Below the pieces are notes generated by a model. That model was not told the DNA's origin. It ran no database searches and was given only the letters and a program-made list of their open reading frames with translations. From Siphonodentalium dalli (Eukaryota; Mollusca; Scaphopoda; Gadilida; Siphonodentaliidae): a DNA stretch of 64,000 bases. Both the position numbers and the translations under genes were made by a program. The stretch is taken from assembly GCA_032622095.1 (NCBI GenBank), contig CP136069.1:70081319-70145318 (forward strand). Direction: 5' to 3'. The number at the start of each line of letters is the position of its first letter. Within the stretch, counting starts at the first letter, position 1. Positions 46,241 to 57,049 of this stretch are shown in pieces.

Positions 46241-46744
46241 CGAGAGCTGTTGTCCTGATTATTATTCTGCATGTTATTTCATGCACTATTAATAGAAATT
46301 AGAACAAATAACAAAGAACAGATAATAACATAATAACGTGTCAATCGTCAAGGCGTTGGTAACTTTTTTGGCAATGTGTGTGTGGTTATTGGTGTATCAA
46401 TGCAATGACCATTGCATGTTTGGCGATGAACATTTCAACCAATTGGAACGTATGCGACCTTTGTGAACACATATACGTGACGTATGGTGTTTAAGTATTT
46501 GAAATTAAACTTTAGTTTGGCACGTCCGATTTAAAAAAAAAAATTCACATCCTTTCTCACCAAGTGCACACTACACACATACAATAAATATCACATATAA
46601 TCAACTAAATAGCCGTTACCTATAAACATATTTTTCACAATCACTACATTAAAGCTGCAATATATTTTATATATGCCTAATAATATGATATTGATGGCGT
46701 TAGCATTTCTGACTATGGTTTCCTTGTCACATTATGTGTAGGTG
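46241..46744. other. No recognisable feature
   Basis: AT-rich; nothing supported. Confidence 0.4.
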
Positions 46745-47283
46745 CTGGCAGCGGTAAGCAGGGGACTGAACTCTATGGAATAATATATAGAGGTACCCGG
46801 CCTGAAATGGGTTGCGGGGTACGATCGTCTGCGCCATGGAATAATACATGTGCTTACCCGGCATGAACTCGACTGCGGGACAGACTCTTCGGTAGTTTGT
46901 TATAATATAACAAGAAAACCAATGTCAGAAATGGTAACGCGCTCAAGATCATATATTATATACCCATGATTGTAATTATAGAATATAAAATATATTGGTT
47001 TCATGAATGACCAACTCATAATTCCGTTAAAACAACTAATCCTTCAAATTATTACAAACAACTGTATACGGTTTATCACTGAAGGTTTCTCATGCATCTC
47101 ACCAGAATTCCCAACTACACCGTTTACTCGCCTCCGTCCCAAAAATTCCCATTTCTATAAATAAAACGCCCATGGCCCATGTATACCAAGAATCAGCGAA
47201 ACATTATACACGCAGAACGCGAAATTAACAGGCCTGGATCGGCCGTGGACGTATAGAGTTACCCGGCCTGAACTCGGCCATGA
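46745..47283. repeat. Diverged ~65-bp repeat, further copies, interrupted by a Helitron
   Basis: 'tatggaataatatatagagg', 'ccatggaataatacatg' and 'atagagttacccggcctga' (about 47252) belong with 44390-44590. The sequence stops at the Helitron 5' end (47284), and related motifs resume after 50605. Confidence 0.55.
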
Positions 47284-48133
47284 TCTACTATATATTTTGA
47301 GACTTCCGAATATATATGTGTGTGTATATTTGTCCTCTATAGATTCGAAAACGGCTGGCTCGATTGAGCCCAAACTTCCCATCTAAGGGTAAAACACCAC
47401 GGGAATGGTCATCGCGCCGTTTTGGAGAAGCTCTGCGCACTCATTCTCCACTCCCAATCATCAAAATCACCGTCCTCGGCACTGCGTGGGTTAAGGCAGT
47501 CACGCTCTTTATATTGACCAAATTTGACGTTGTTAACCGAGTAACGCTCTTTATTGCCATCGGCGTTGCTAAACGTTCACCAATGCGTACGAACTACGGA
47601 TGCAAAACGCACCGGAACGGCGGAATGCATTTATCTTGATTAAAAAGGCAGAATTAACTCATTGAAAAACAACAAATGCGTGTCGTGTGATTCTTATGTC
47701 TGTCGTTCCTAGGAACGGGGGAGATTTTCATCGAATCATACCTCTTTTAGTGACGGGTACCATAATTTCTCTTGATTAAAAAGGCAGAATTAACTCATTG
47801 AAAAACAAAAAATGCGTGTTGTGTGATTCTTATGTCTGTCGTTCTTAGGAAGGGGGGATAATTTCATCGGGTCAGTTTTTCCGCCCTAGGGACGGGTACC
47901 ATCATTTCTCTTGATTAAAAAGGCAGAATTAACTCATTGAAAAACAAAAAATTAAATTAAAAAATTAAAAAGGCAGAATTAAAGGGGTACTGTACGCCAT
48001 TTTCATTAAATTTCCGGTGACAACAACGATCTAATATCGATAATATATAGAAACATAAGTAATTTGAGTCGAAGATGTTGTGTAAACGCTCAGGTTAATA
48101 GGCTATCTTAAAATTTTATAATTTAAAAGTTAA

Positions 48134-49717
48134 CCCTTTGAACCCGACTGGCCGCAAAAGCGGTCAGCCAGAAAACGTTCATACACCCGACTGGCCGCAA
48201 AAGCGGCCAGCAGAATTCAGTGACATCATAAACCTATGTAGCATGTGTATGTATACATGTTATAACCATTGGTATATCCACTTATATCTATGTAAATGAT
48301 CCCAAGGAACTTCAGCAGTTCCATGGGTGCATGTGTATGAGTTTGTTGCCGACTAGTTGGGGTAGAAAAACACGCGCATGCGCACAGCGCAGAATTCAAC
48401 TAACGTACATTATTTGAAGCGATTCGGGTAAATCTCTACATTGTTGCGCGGTTCGCAGGATTGTAGAAAGACACCATTTCGATCACTCTTTTTGGTTTAA
48501 ATTAGTATTGAATATATAACCAGTGCTATGTTCTGTCATATGCGAGGAAGGCGCACGCAGTTTCTTATTTGAGTCGATTTGTTTCGCGCATGCGCATAGG
48601 ATAAAATGATAAATGTATGGATTTTTGTGAAATGATACAATCACATCAAGGATCTCCATAGTACATGCATTTGCGTTATACAGCTGCACGTTTTGACATT
48701 GCACCAAAGTAGTACTGTGGAAATGGGTTGCATGGTCACAATACTATCTAGTCCGATCTACTTGCGCGTGCACATTACAAACACGTGGTCAAATCGTGCA
48801 TTATTGAGCAATTATGTAAAGTTATAAGACTCGTGGCACCATTTGAACATGACCATCACCGTGCCTTTTAGGCGATTTCTAAAACGGGACGTAATGCCAT
48901 TGAATGCACAGGGAGGTGGTGTCATTCGATCACTTGGGCTGTATGCTTAGCAACCATTGATACCGTTAAATACAAACTACATGTAGGTTCAATCTTCTGA
49001 CCTGATGTATCTCCAGTTTCACAATAGGGTATTGACTGTATAGAAAATGCCGTTTCTTAGCGCGGAATTATACGACGCTATAAGCTATAATTGCATTATA
49101 CGTTCAGTTCCGGGTAGTTGCTTAGACACCGTTACCAGGGAGTGATCGTGTGGCAAAGTATACCGTTCTAAAAAAAAATACACAGTGGCCCATGGGAACA
49201 TACCTGTAAAATTTCATGCATGTAGCACCATTTGAACATAACCATCAGCATGTGCCTGCCAATAATGTCTAAATTGGGGCATAATACAATTGGATTCACA
49301 GGCAATGGTGTCATTCGATCATTTGGGGTATTTGCTTAGCAACAGTTGCTACCCTTAAATACAAGTTAGGATCAGACTTCTGGCCAGATATATCTCAATT
49401 TCACAATAGGGTGTTGACTGCATCAAAAACGCCATTTCCTTGGGCTGAATTACGACCGTAAAAGCTCTAATTGTATTTTACTTTCAATATCGGGTAGATG
49501 CCTAGCAACCGTTACCAGGGAGTGACCACGTGGCAATGTAACCAGATCGTAAAATAATCAGTGGTCCATGTGGAACATACATCTAAAGTTTCAGAAATGT
49601 GACACCACTTGAACATAAACAACACCATACATCTAAACACTGGCCACAATATAAAAAATACCACTGGGAGCCCAGGGTCAGGGTGTCGATCGTTGTGGGG
49701 AGCCAGGGTTCAAAGGG
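48134..49717. mobile_element. piggyBac-like TTAA element nested in the previous one
   Basis: TTAA at 48130-48133 and 49718-49721. The ends CCCTTTGAACCC / GGGTTCAAAGGG are perfect 12-bp inverted repeats. Subterminal 'gactggccgcaaaagcgg' occurs twice at the left (about 48147 and 48187). No ORF of transposase size, so non-autonomous. Confidence 0.85.
48833..49640. repeat. ~380-bp tandem repeat inside the nested element
   Basis: 'ccatttgaacat.accatca' recurs at about 48839, 49228 and 49604. The blocks between share 'ttcattcgatca'-like, 'gcttagcaac' and 'cgttaccagggagtga' phrases. Two full copies and a short third. Confidence 0.75.
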
Positions 49718-50287
49718 TTAATAACTTGATATAAATTGAATTTATGACTGGAGCAATAAAATGGCGTCAATTAAATTACGAATTTGAGTAATCAAATAAA
49801 GTAATTGAGGGATACTGGATTGTTAAACCGATCGCACACACGATCGCTTAAAATATTATGATGATACTCATTATGAGAACACTCAAGCCACTCACTGACT
49901 AGCGACGATACAATAACTTAAATGATTATATGGGACTAGTATGCATATAATATAACTTTTATTTGATTCATTTGGTTGAAAACTGTACAAAAATTACTCG
50001 ACAACGACAATTTGTATTTTTGCATTCCGTTAAATTTGTCATCCGTAACACTACTTCGTACTCAACAGACTTTCAAATAATGAATTTTTTTTTACCTTAT
50101 TCTCCGACTCGGATACTATAAAAACCAACAACAACATTTGGCGTACAGTACCCCTTTAACTCATTGAATAACAACAAATAAAATAAAATAATTAATTATT
50201 AACAAAAATAAATTAAATTAAAAAAAAAATCATTTAAAAAATGTCATGTTTCTGACCAACCACGCCAGTGGCGGGCTAACCTGCTAG

Positions 50288-50598
50288 TCTATTATATATT
50301 TTGGAACTTCTGTTTGTATGTGTGTATGTGTGCTATAGACTCAAACACTGCTCGACCGATCCGACTCAAATTTGGTATGTGGGCCTGCTTTGATCCCGGG
50401 AAGAATATGGGCTGGTCAAATTTCACGTGCGACCGTGTCCTTAACCTTAACCTTGACCTCGCTCATATACGCTCATATAGGCATGTTTCTGGACCTACCG
50501 AACAATAGTTTGTCCAGACGCTGTATATTCTGCCCAGACGGAGGCGATCACAACGAAATCCCTATATTGCCCGGACGAAGTCGGGCACACCAGCTGTA
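50288..50598 (+). mobile_element. Short Helitron, directly after the type A unit
   Basis: Starts TCTATTATATATTTTGGAAC with a TGTG microsatellite, and has 'actcaaatttggtatgtggg'. Ends with the hairpin CCCGGACGAAGTCGGG, then 'cacaccagctgt' in place of a clean CTAG. The 3' end is therefore mutated or a CTGT variant. Confidence 0.65.
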
Positions 50599-51160
50599 AT
50601 AATATAATTAACCGCGGGCATCGTCCATGGAATGCCCTGTAAAATACACGCATCGTACCATATAATAATTGAGTTATATGCATTTTGAAATTGGGAAATC
50701 GCCATATATAGGACCAAGGTTATTACAGTTATGCAATCTCTGGGATATACGCATCACATCATGTAAATGTAGTCATAGAATTATCCGCCCTGAAATCGAA
50801 TGACTACATCATGGATCCTTAATAATGTAAAAAAAAAAATTAATGAGTAAAATTTTAAGACTAAACATAGCTGACCCTATTTTTCTGTCTGGTAACCCCC
50901 ACCATATATTTAATTTTGTTTGGCCTATAAGCCCGTTGCGGTCACGTTTTTCCCTGGATTGATACATTAGTCTGTCAGTACGGATTTGGAGACAAATGTG
51001 ACACGATCACTTCCAGGAAGAAGTATACTTAATTGTCGTCCTTTCATTTCCGGTAGGTTCACCCAAAGATGTGGGGAAGTGGGTTTGGTCTAAAACGTTC
51101 AACGGTGTTGACAATTTAGTGGCTGACAGCCTGATATAACGCTAGTTTCGGACAAAAAGT
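50599..51160. other. Remnants of the ~65-bp repeat, then unrecognised sequence
   Basis: 'cgtccatggaatgccctgta' (50625) and 'atagaattatccgccctgaaa' (50776) resemble the repeat family at 44390 and 46745. The rest is unassigned. Confidence 0.4.
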
Positions 51161-51164
51161 AGGT

Positions 51165-52445
51165 TGTATTTGTTTTGATAATTGATATTCCAGCCAGTAC
51201 TTCGTGTGAAACTTGTTGTTTTTAGACCGAATTTTCCTACTTTTTGACAAAGTTTTGGACTGAAACAACAATCAGATGGAAATGTCCAACAATATGGGTT
51301 GTCAGGTTAGAAATTGCAATAGTTGAAAAGTTTGAAGTACCAAAAATTCGAACCCGGCGTATTAGTGATGCGGACCGGACCGCTTTGGACCGGTCCGGTC
51401 CGCGGTCCAAGGGTTGACCGCGGTCCGGTCCGGACCGGGTGTCACTGGACCGGACCGGACCGCTTTTTGTCTCCGGTCCGGTACTCTCCGGTCCGGTCCA
51501 CTAGTTTACTTCAGTTATTATAAACTATCGCGAATATTATTGCGTATTTGCCGTCCTATCAATTAGCAACGATGTATTGACGCATTCGAGTGGTTAATAT
51601 CTATTAAACGTTGATGCCACGAAAACAATGTATAGATGTACTTTGTACATGTCAATTTCCTTATAATGAAAGACAAGACAGTCACATTAATCCAATAGTA
51701 GTTGTACTTAGGTATATAACTGTAATTGTCAGGATTATACAATCAGCCATCACAATCTCCAAGACTCCAATATTAATGTAGTAGTCATATTAGTACACAT
51801 TTGTATAATTGTCATCAGTATAGTTATTTCGTTTAAATTTCAATTTAATGAAAATAAGTATGATATGAATCATGCATTCGATCAGTTGAGTGCCATGTTA
51901 GATTGGTTATGACACATTCTGACCCTAGCTTTTTATCTGTCCAATACATTTAATTAGTACATGTTAGCATTACTAGAAATACTATTATCGTGCATCGTTC
52001 CCAGAATATCCCGCCAGAGACAGACAATGATGCATACAATCGGCAAACAATGTCAGTATTAACATATATGGACTAATTGCAATGCACTGAACTCAGTAAC
52101 TTATAGTTTGTACTATACAGAGTAAAAACTTTGAGAAAACAGAGAATTCATTAACATATAGCCTATTTTTGGTGGACCGGACCGTTTTGGACCGGTCCAG
52201 GCATGTGTACCGAACCGGAATGGCCTGGGCCGGACCGGACTGGACCGCCTTGGCAGTGCAAGGTGGTCCGGTCCGGTCCACATCACTACGGTGTATAAGG
52301 GGTCAAATGGAGTTCTCGACTTGGACATTTCGGTCTTCTTTAATGTGCAGTTGGAAATTTCATTGCAAGGTGGAAGGAGATCCTTTAGCCATGTCCCTGG
52401 GTTCACTAACTATAGATCAATTCGCCGATTTGTCCCCACAGCCTT
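51165..52445. repeat. Dispersed repeat with 'cagttggaaa' motifs, copy 3, split by a hAT-like element
   Basis: The left part (51165-51362) has 'caatcagatggaaatgtcca' and 'ttgtcaggttagaaattgca'. The right part (52289-52445) has 'gtgcagttggaaattt'. They resemble 13440-13680 and 41083-41270. The element 51363-52288 interrupts them. Confidence 0.55.
51363..52288. mobile_element. hAT-like non-autonomous element with CCGGTCC-rich ends
   Basis: Left end TAGTGATGCGGACCGGACC and right end GGTCCGGTCCACATCACTA are inverted repeats with one mismatch. The flanks CGGCGTAT (51355-51362) and CGGTGTAT (52289-52296) make an 8-bp target duplication with one mismatch. An 8-bp duplication and a TAGnG start are typical of hAT elements. 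The ends (51363-51500 and 52173-52288) are packed with GGACCGG/CCGGTCC. The middle is AT-rich and non-coding. Confidence 0.8.
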
Positions 52446-53148
52446 AAATATCGGTAGCGAAACAAGCTAAAATATAATCAGAGGACCTTCATGCGTGGTT
52501 TCATATGAAACAAAAGTCTGTAAAAAAAAACAACTATCATCAATCAGTACATGAAAAAATAGATTAACTTATTTTCATTAAATAACTCTCCAATAATGTA
52601 ATTTCGCATGCATGGCTAAACCATTGTTATGTTGACATTACTGTTACAGTGTTATTGCCGATACAAGTCCAACTAGTCTAATATTAGATGATACCAATAC
52701 AAAGTTTAATCAAAACTTGACGCTAAACATTGGAAAAGGTCAAAGCATTGAAAAATATTCTGAAAATCATATTCAGACTAAAATATTACAACTTACAAAC
52801 AATTAGCGATGTTTGTTGACAAATCAATTTAACAGTTTGTTTACATAACAACTGTTTTAACACGCGAAATTTCATTATTGGAGAACTACCAATAACGAAT
52901 ATAAGAACACAGTTGATCTATTTATCCATGTTCTTCTTAGTGGTGCACTGGTGTTTTTGAAGTCTTATATATATTTTTGCACATTACCCACCGTGATTAT
53001 ATTGGGTCCCTCTAACTGTATGTTTGCACAACATGCATGTATATAGCATTATAGCTCCACATACACCATGTACACCGCCTTTGTGAGTTTGCTTTGCCTC
53101 ATCAGTGTGATGCCTCTATCCACGCATGGGATAATGGTGCCGGACATT
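52446..53148. other. No recognisable feature
   Basis: AT-rich; no gene or repeat seen. Confidence 0.4.
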
Positions 53149-53242
53149 GCAGAATGAGGTCACCAGATGGGTGAATTTAGTGACGCTACCCCGCACAGCG
53201 GGCTAGCATCACTAAATTAATCCTCTGGGGACCTCATTCTGC
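53149..53242. repeat. Foldback element, ~94 nt, copy 1
   Basis: GCAGAATGAGGTCACCAGA pairs with an imperfect right arm ending ACCTCATTCTGC. Inner arms TTTAGTGACGCTACCCCGC / the corresponding GCGGGCTAGCATCACTAAA pair with one mismatch. Confidence 0.8.
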
Positions 53243-53468
53243 TTAGACCTCATCTGCTATGGGAGAACTAGACTCAGATTCAAGTTCCCAGTTGGTGAAT
53301 ATTGTGATGTTCACCCATTAGGCACCTCGATTATACAATGTGTCGTCTGCCAATTTGGGGATATAGAAAAACTAAACAAACAAAAAATCTTTGTTCAGCA
53401 GTTTCTAAAGAAACTCAAAACTTGTTAATTTGAAAATAAAGATACTTTCCAGATAAGATGAGGCATAC

Positions 53469-53561
53469 GCAGAATGAGACCCACTGCGGGTGAATTTGGC
53501 GATGCTAGTCCGCCGTGTGGGATAGCGTCACTATATTTATCGTCTGGGGACCTCATTCGGC
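53469..53561. repeat. Foldback element, ~93 nt, copy 2
   Basis: Same family as 53149-53242, diverged at about 15-20% of positions; the stem is preserved in part by paired changes. Confidence 0.7.
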
Positions 53562-53672
53562 AAATGGCTGGCACCTATTTTCAGGCCTAGGCTGCCTCGA
53601 TCACATACACACAGTGACACACTGATGCCAATCGTTTAGCTATCGAAACGCCGCACCTTTTACCCGGTTTAA

Positions 53673-53928
53673 CCTTTCCATGACTGGAGCTTCCTGAAAT
53701 GTTGCGAAAACCCTGTGCCTATGCATTCTCTTATATATGCGAATATTCAATACAGGGAGCCTCGCATATATAAGATAATGCTTTGGACTAATAATATTTA
53801 AATTGACCTTGTAAGGCAGTGCATTCTCTTATAGATGCGAGGCTCCCCATGTGAGACTCGCATACATAAGATAATGCATGGCATATAGTATTTAATGCTG
53901 TACCAACGCACCTCCCACCATGAAAGGG
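53673..53928. mobile_element. TTAA-flanked MITE, same family as 38854-39094
   Basis: TTAA at 53669-53672 and 53929-53932. Ends CCTTTCCATG / CATGAAAGGG. The interior carries repeated inverted 'gcattctcttatatatgcga' and 'tatataagataatgc' blocks able to form several stem-loops. Confidence 0.75.
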
Positions 53929-53974
53929 TTAAAATGATATTATTTAGAGAGTAATAATATTTACCCTCACCTTG

Positions 53975-54053
53975 TAAGCCAATGCATTATCTTATATATG
54001 CGAGGCTCTCTAAGCATGGGAAACTCGAATATATAAGAGAATGCACTGGCACA
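53975..54053. repeat. Detached copy of the internal stem-loop of that MITE
   Basis: 'aatgcattatcttatatatg' pairs with the 'tatataagagaatgca' block. The neighbouring 'ctggcacagg' and 'gctgcaccatgca' phrases match the MITE interior. Confidence 0.7.
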
Positions 54054-54060
54054 GGATCTT

Positions 54061-55500
54061 TAACGCTGCACCATGCAGCACAGCTCATGTCAACGTTTTG
54101 TCATCATTGAGGTGGTTTACTTGCCATACACCGCGGCGTTGTCAGTTAAGAACTATAGATCCTCAAGTTATAGAGCAGGAAGTAGTACCATGCCTTGAAC
54201 ACTGGCAGCACAAGATTGTTTACTGCAAAAGTCACATTTTAAAGAAATGAACAGTAAAATATTTGATTTTACCATACTTATAGTTCATAATAGTTGAAGA
54301 CTTACTGTTAGTATTGACAACAAATTGCTCTCTAGAAAAACAAATTATGTTAATACAAAATATGTTCATCTGAGCACATGTGTACCCCAGAGATAGGCAA
54401 CATGAAACTGGAGACTGCTAATTAGTGCATGCAGTTTCAAATTTCTATAGAAAAAGTATCTAAATTGTTATTAGTTCGCTAAAAGGCACACATTAAGGAT
54501 GATTATTTAAATTTTTCGATACATTTGATGATTATCCGAAATTTCCCCCCAAAATAGTATCTATAGACCTTAATTGGCGAAGGTTGTACCGCCAGAAGGT
54601 TAAAATTAACTGGGGAAATCGCGCCAAGTAGACAGTGTCGATCCCACCCCGACCGGCAAGCAACTGACAAAACATACCCGGATAAAAGAAGCATGTTTAT
54701 CATCATATAATTACAACTACTTTCGTTTTCGTCGAAATGCGGGCATTTGATTGGTCGAGAGGCTAGCGCTTGACCTGATCTATCAGTGCATAGACGTTGC
54801 AGTAGACGAGTCACATCGCGTAGTGACACTTTAAGAACAATGGGCGAGTCTATAACCGTCGCCCCACACGACGTCCCCGGATGACGTGAAAGCGCGGAAC
54901 GAGAAATTCCATTAGAATATCAGTGAAAAAACAACTCGAAAACTCAATGCTAGAAACATTTGAACAAGTAGTTGATATCTATATTGCATGTTTCGGCTTC
55001 TTACGGACACTATACTATACATATGTCTGTTCATTTCAGCCGTATTCATGTTTTTGTAACGCTCGACTGAACACTAAAAGTTCGTGCCGCGTTTTTCATT
55101 TGTCCAATTTTCGAAAGAGCGTCCATGACAACGTGTATAGTTACTGTGAACACAAATTATCATGAATCAGAGTGATCAACAGGCTGATGAACATGGATAA
55201 TGTTATTGGAAATAAATAAAATGTGTTACCCGATTACAACCCTATTAACATTTATCTGCTTCATAACAATGGTAATGACATGGCATTTGTCACGAGAACA
55301 TTAGATGTAATCAGAGCATTTGTTTACAAATTACATGATCGGCCATCGGGCTCGATCGGGGCTCAGGCTGGTGTTAATAATTTACCGGAGATCGCTATCC
55401 AATCGCTTCGGATTCGACTCTGTGTGTGTTGATAATTGTTGGGTTGTTATTGAGTCATTTTAAACGTAAATCGTAGGCAAACAAGTAATTTTTTCGAAGT
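54061..55500. other. No recognisable gene
   Basis: A minus-strand frame at 54503-54829 (108 codons) and plus-strand frames at 54923-55165 and 55223-55432 have no recognisable domain. 54720-54910 is GC-richer, with a CCAAT (54753 region, inverse) and a TGACGTGA at about 54883, so promoter-like but unproven. Confidence 0.35.
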
Positions 55501-55937
55501 GGCTAAAGAACGGTATACCGCTGTTTAGTACTGAGGGCTAAAGAACGGTATTCCGCTCTTTAGTGATGACGGCTAAAGAGCGGTACGGATTATAACGTTA
55601 TGTGTTGGCGCAATGCGCAAAATATCTTGGCAACGCACGTGCCGCTCATCCAACCTGGACCGCTCTTTAGCACCGAGGGCTAAAGAGCAGTATACCGTTC
55701 TTTAGCACCAAACGCTAAAGAGTGGTATACCGTTAATTAGCGTATCAGGCCCATATAGCTAAAGCGCGGTATACCGCTCTTTATCGTTTGTCACCAAAGA
55801 GCAGTATACCGTTCTTTAGCACCAAACGCTAAAGAACGGTATACCGTTAATTAGTGTATCAGGCCCATATAGCTAAAGCGCGGTATACCGCTCTTTAGCG
55901 TTTGGTACTAAAGAGCGGTATATACCGTTCTTTAGCC
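55501..55937. repeat. Array of ten 27-nt palindromes (CTAAAGAGCGGTATACCG...)
   Basis: Each unit approximates CTAAAGAGCGG-TATA-CCGCTCTTTAG. Spacers are mostly 8 nt ('actgaggg', 'accaaacg', 'gtttggta'), with 17-nt spacers ('gtatcaggcccatatag') twice and one unit split by ~70 nt near 55580-55665. Spacers are themselves in inverted pairs (accaaacg / cgtttggt), so the array is palindromic at a higher order too. No coding potential. Confidence 0.85.
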
Positions 55938-56177
55938 ACGGCCTAATTTTTTTTATCATGGATAGTTCATTGCTGAAAATTTAAGTTGAGGTGTAAATAT
56001 TTATTTTCTGAAAGTTTGCTTGGTGAAGTTGCTCGTTGACAATTTCGGCCAATATATTTTCGGCCCATCAACCAAATTCGGAGATCGTCCAATGGAAAAT
56101 TCTGTTTTGGCAATTAATTTTCTGAGATGGATTAATAGTAGATAGTTGAAAATAAAGTGTTATCGGTGTAATTATAA

Positions 56178-56337
56178 GCCATCAACGTCGTTTTTCGGTT
56201 GATCTATGAGCCTATAGACCGATCAGTAGACGAATAACATACTTAGTAAAATCCGCTTCGCGGAATTATACAGTATGTTATTCGTCTACTGATCGGTCTA
56301 TAGGCTCATAGATCAACCGAAAAACGACGTTGATGGC
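56178..56337. repeat. 160-bp foldback with perfect 65-bp arms
   Basis: Arms 56178-56242 and 56273-56337 are exact reverse complements by my reading. The 30-nt centre is itself mostly palindromic (ATCCGC-TTC-GCGGAA core). It is followed at once by 'atattaaaggtactcaat', the end motif of the TTAA family at 41538. Confidence 0.9.
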
Positions 56338-57049
56338 ATATTAAAGGTACTCAATCTTAGTTTCTTCAATAGGTCATTTGACATCGGTATGCTTTATATG
56401 CCGAAAACCACAGGGGAGTAGGTAATCATGCATCATGCTTACATTTTACAGAAAACTACCCACAGTGTCATTTACCTTGAAAAAAGACGAGTGGCACTTA
56501 CAATATCACCATGGCAACACCTGTGGCTATTTGATAGCGCAGTATAACTGGCTTGTTTGTCATTAGTTGAGTCGATGCGTTCCGTCAGAGCAGATTGCCG
56601 TTGATGACTTCTGTATTGTTGCTGAATTGTTCTTGTATCGACTGGAGTGTAGTTGTTTGCGCTAACGGTAGCGGGTACGTTAACGATTAGTGTAGGTACG
56701 TTAACGATCAAGGCATTGTTGGCTGGCCTCCGCGTCAGTTAGCTAATTGTTCTACCCCTCAATGAATGACGTCAGCAGCCCGACAAACACGCATACATCC
56801 ATACCAAACAGAAGGGTTCCACACTTTAATGAATAATTAAACGTACTTCCGATGTGCCGATATCAAAAATCCGATACTTCCGAAGTGCCCAATATACAAT
56901 AAGGCTGTACAGAAATAACTATGTTGTATGGTCGCATATACATAGAGCGAACGTTTTATGGATCGATGCTGGAATGTGGAACGCGTGCACTATATGCAAT
57001 ACACTGTTTCAACAGTGTTGGTAGGGGGTATGCACTCATAAAAATCGGA
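56338..57049. other. No recognisable gene
   Basis: Starts with 'ttaaaggtactcaatctt' (56341), like the AGGTACTCAAT end of the TTAA family, but no partner end was found. A 79-codon minus-strand frame (56472-56711) is unassigned; it contains the small repeat 'gtacgttaacgat'. Confidence 0.4.

Larger units (their letters stand above)
47983..50155. mobile_element. TTAA element with 16-bp perfect TIR, nested in the Helitron
   Basis: The left end AGGGGTACTGTACGCC is exactly inverted at 50140-50155. TTAA at 47979-47982 and 50156-50159. The empty site 'gaattaactcattg' survives in the neighbouring Helitron repeats, confirming a TTAA duplication. It has no transposase ORF. It contains a second TTAA element. 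Confidence 0.88.
47284..50287 (+). mobile_element. Type A Helitron interrupted by a TTAA element
   Basis: Starts TCTACTATATATTTTGAGAC after an A. It ends with 'gtcatgtttctgacc', a weakened hairpin (GCCAGTGGCGGGC), TAACCTG and CTAG (50284-50287). Helitron sequence proper is 47284-47982 plus 50160-50287 (about 0.8 kb), with three copies of an 'aaaaaggcagaattaactca' repeat. Confidence 0.75.

Noticed and set aside
47284-50287. Autonomous Helitron or piggyBac element
   Set aside because: No Rep/helicase or DDE/D transposase frame is present; the length comes from nested non-coding elements and tandem repeats.
54503-54829. 108-codon minus-strand frame as a gene
   Set aside because: No recognisable domain or codon pattern; the surrounding CCAAT and TGACGTGA matches are short and could be chance.
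55501-55937. CRISPR-like repeat-spacer layout
   Set aside because: Repeats are palindromic throughout, spacers are short, repeated and inverted, no cas genes are present and the context is eukaryotic.
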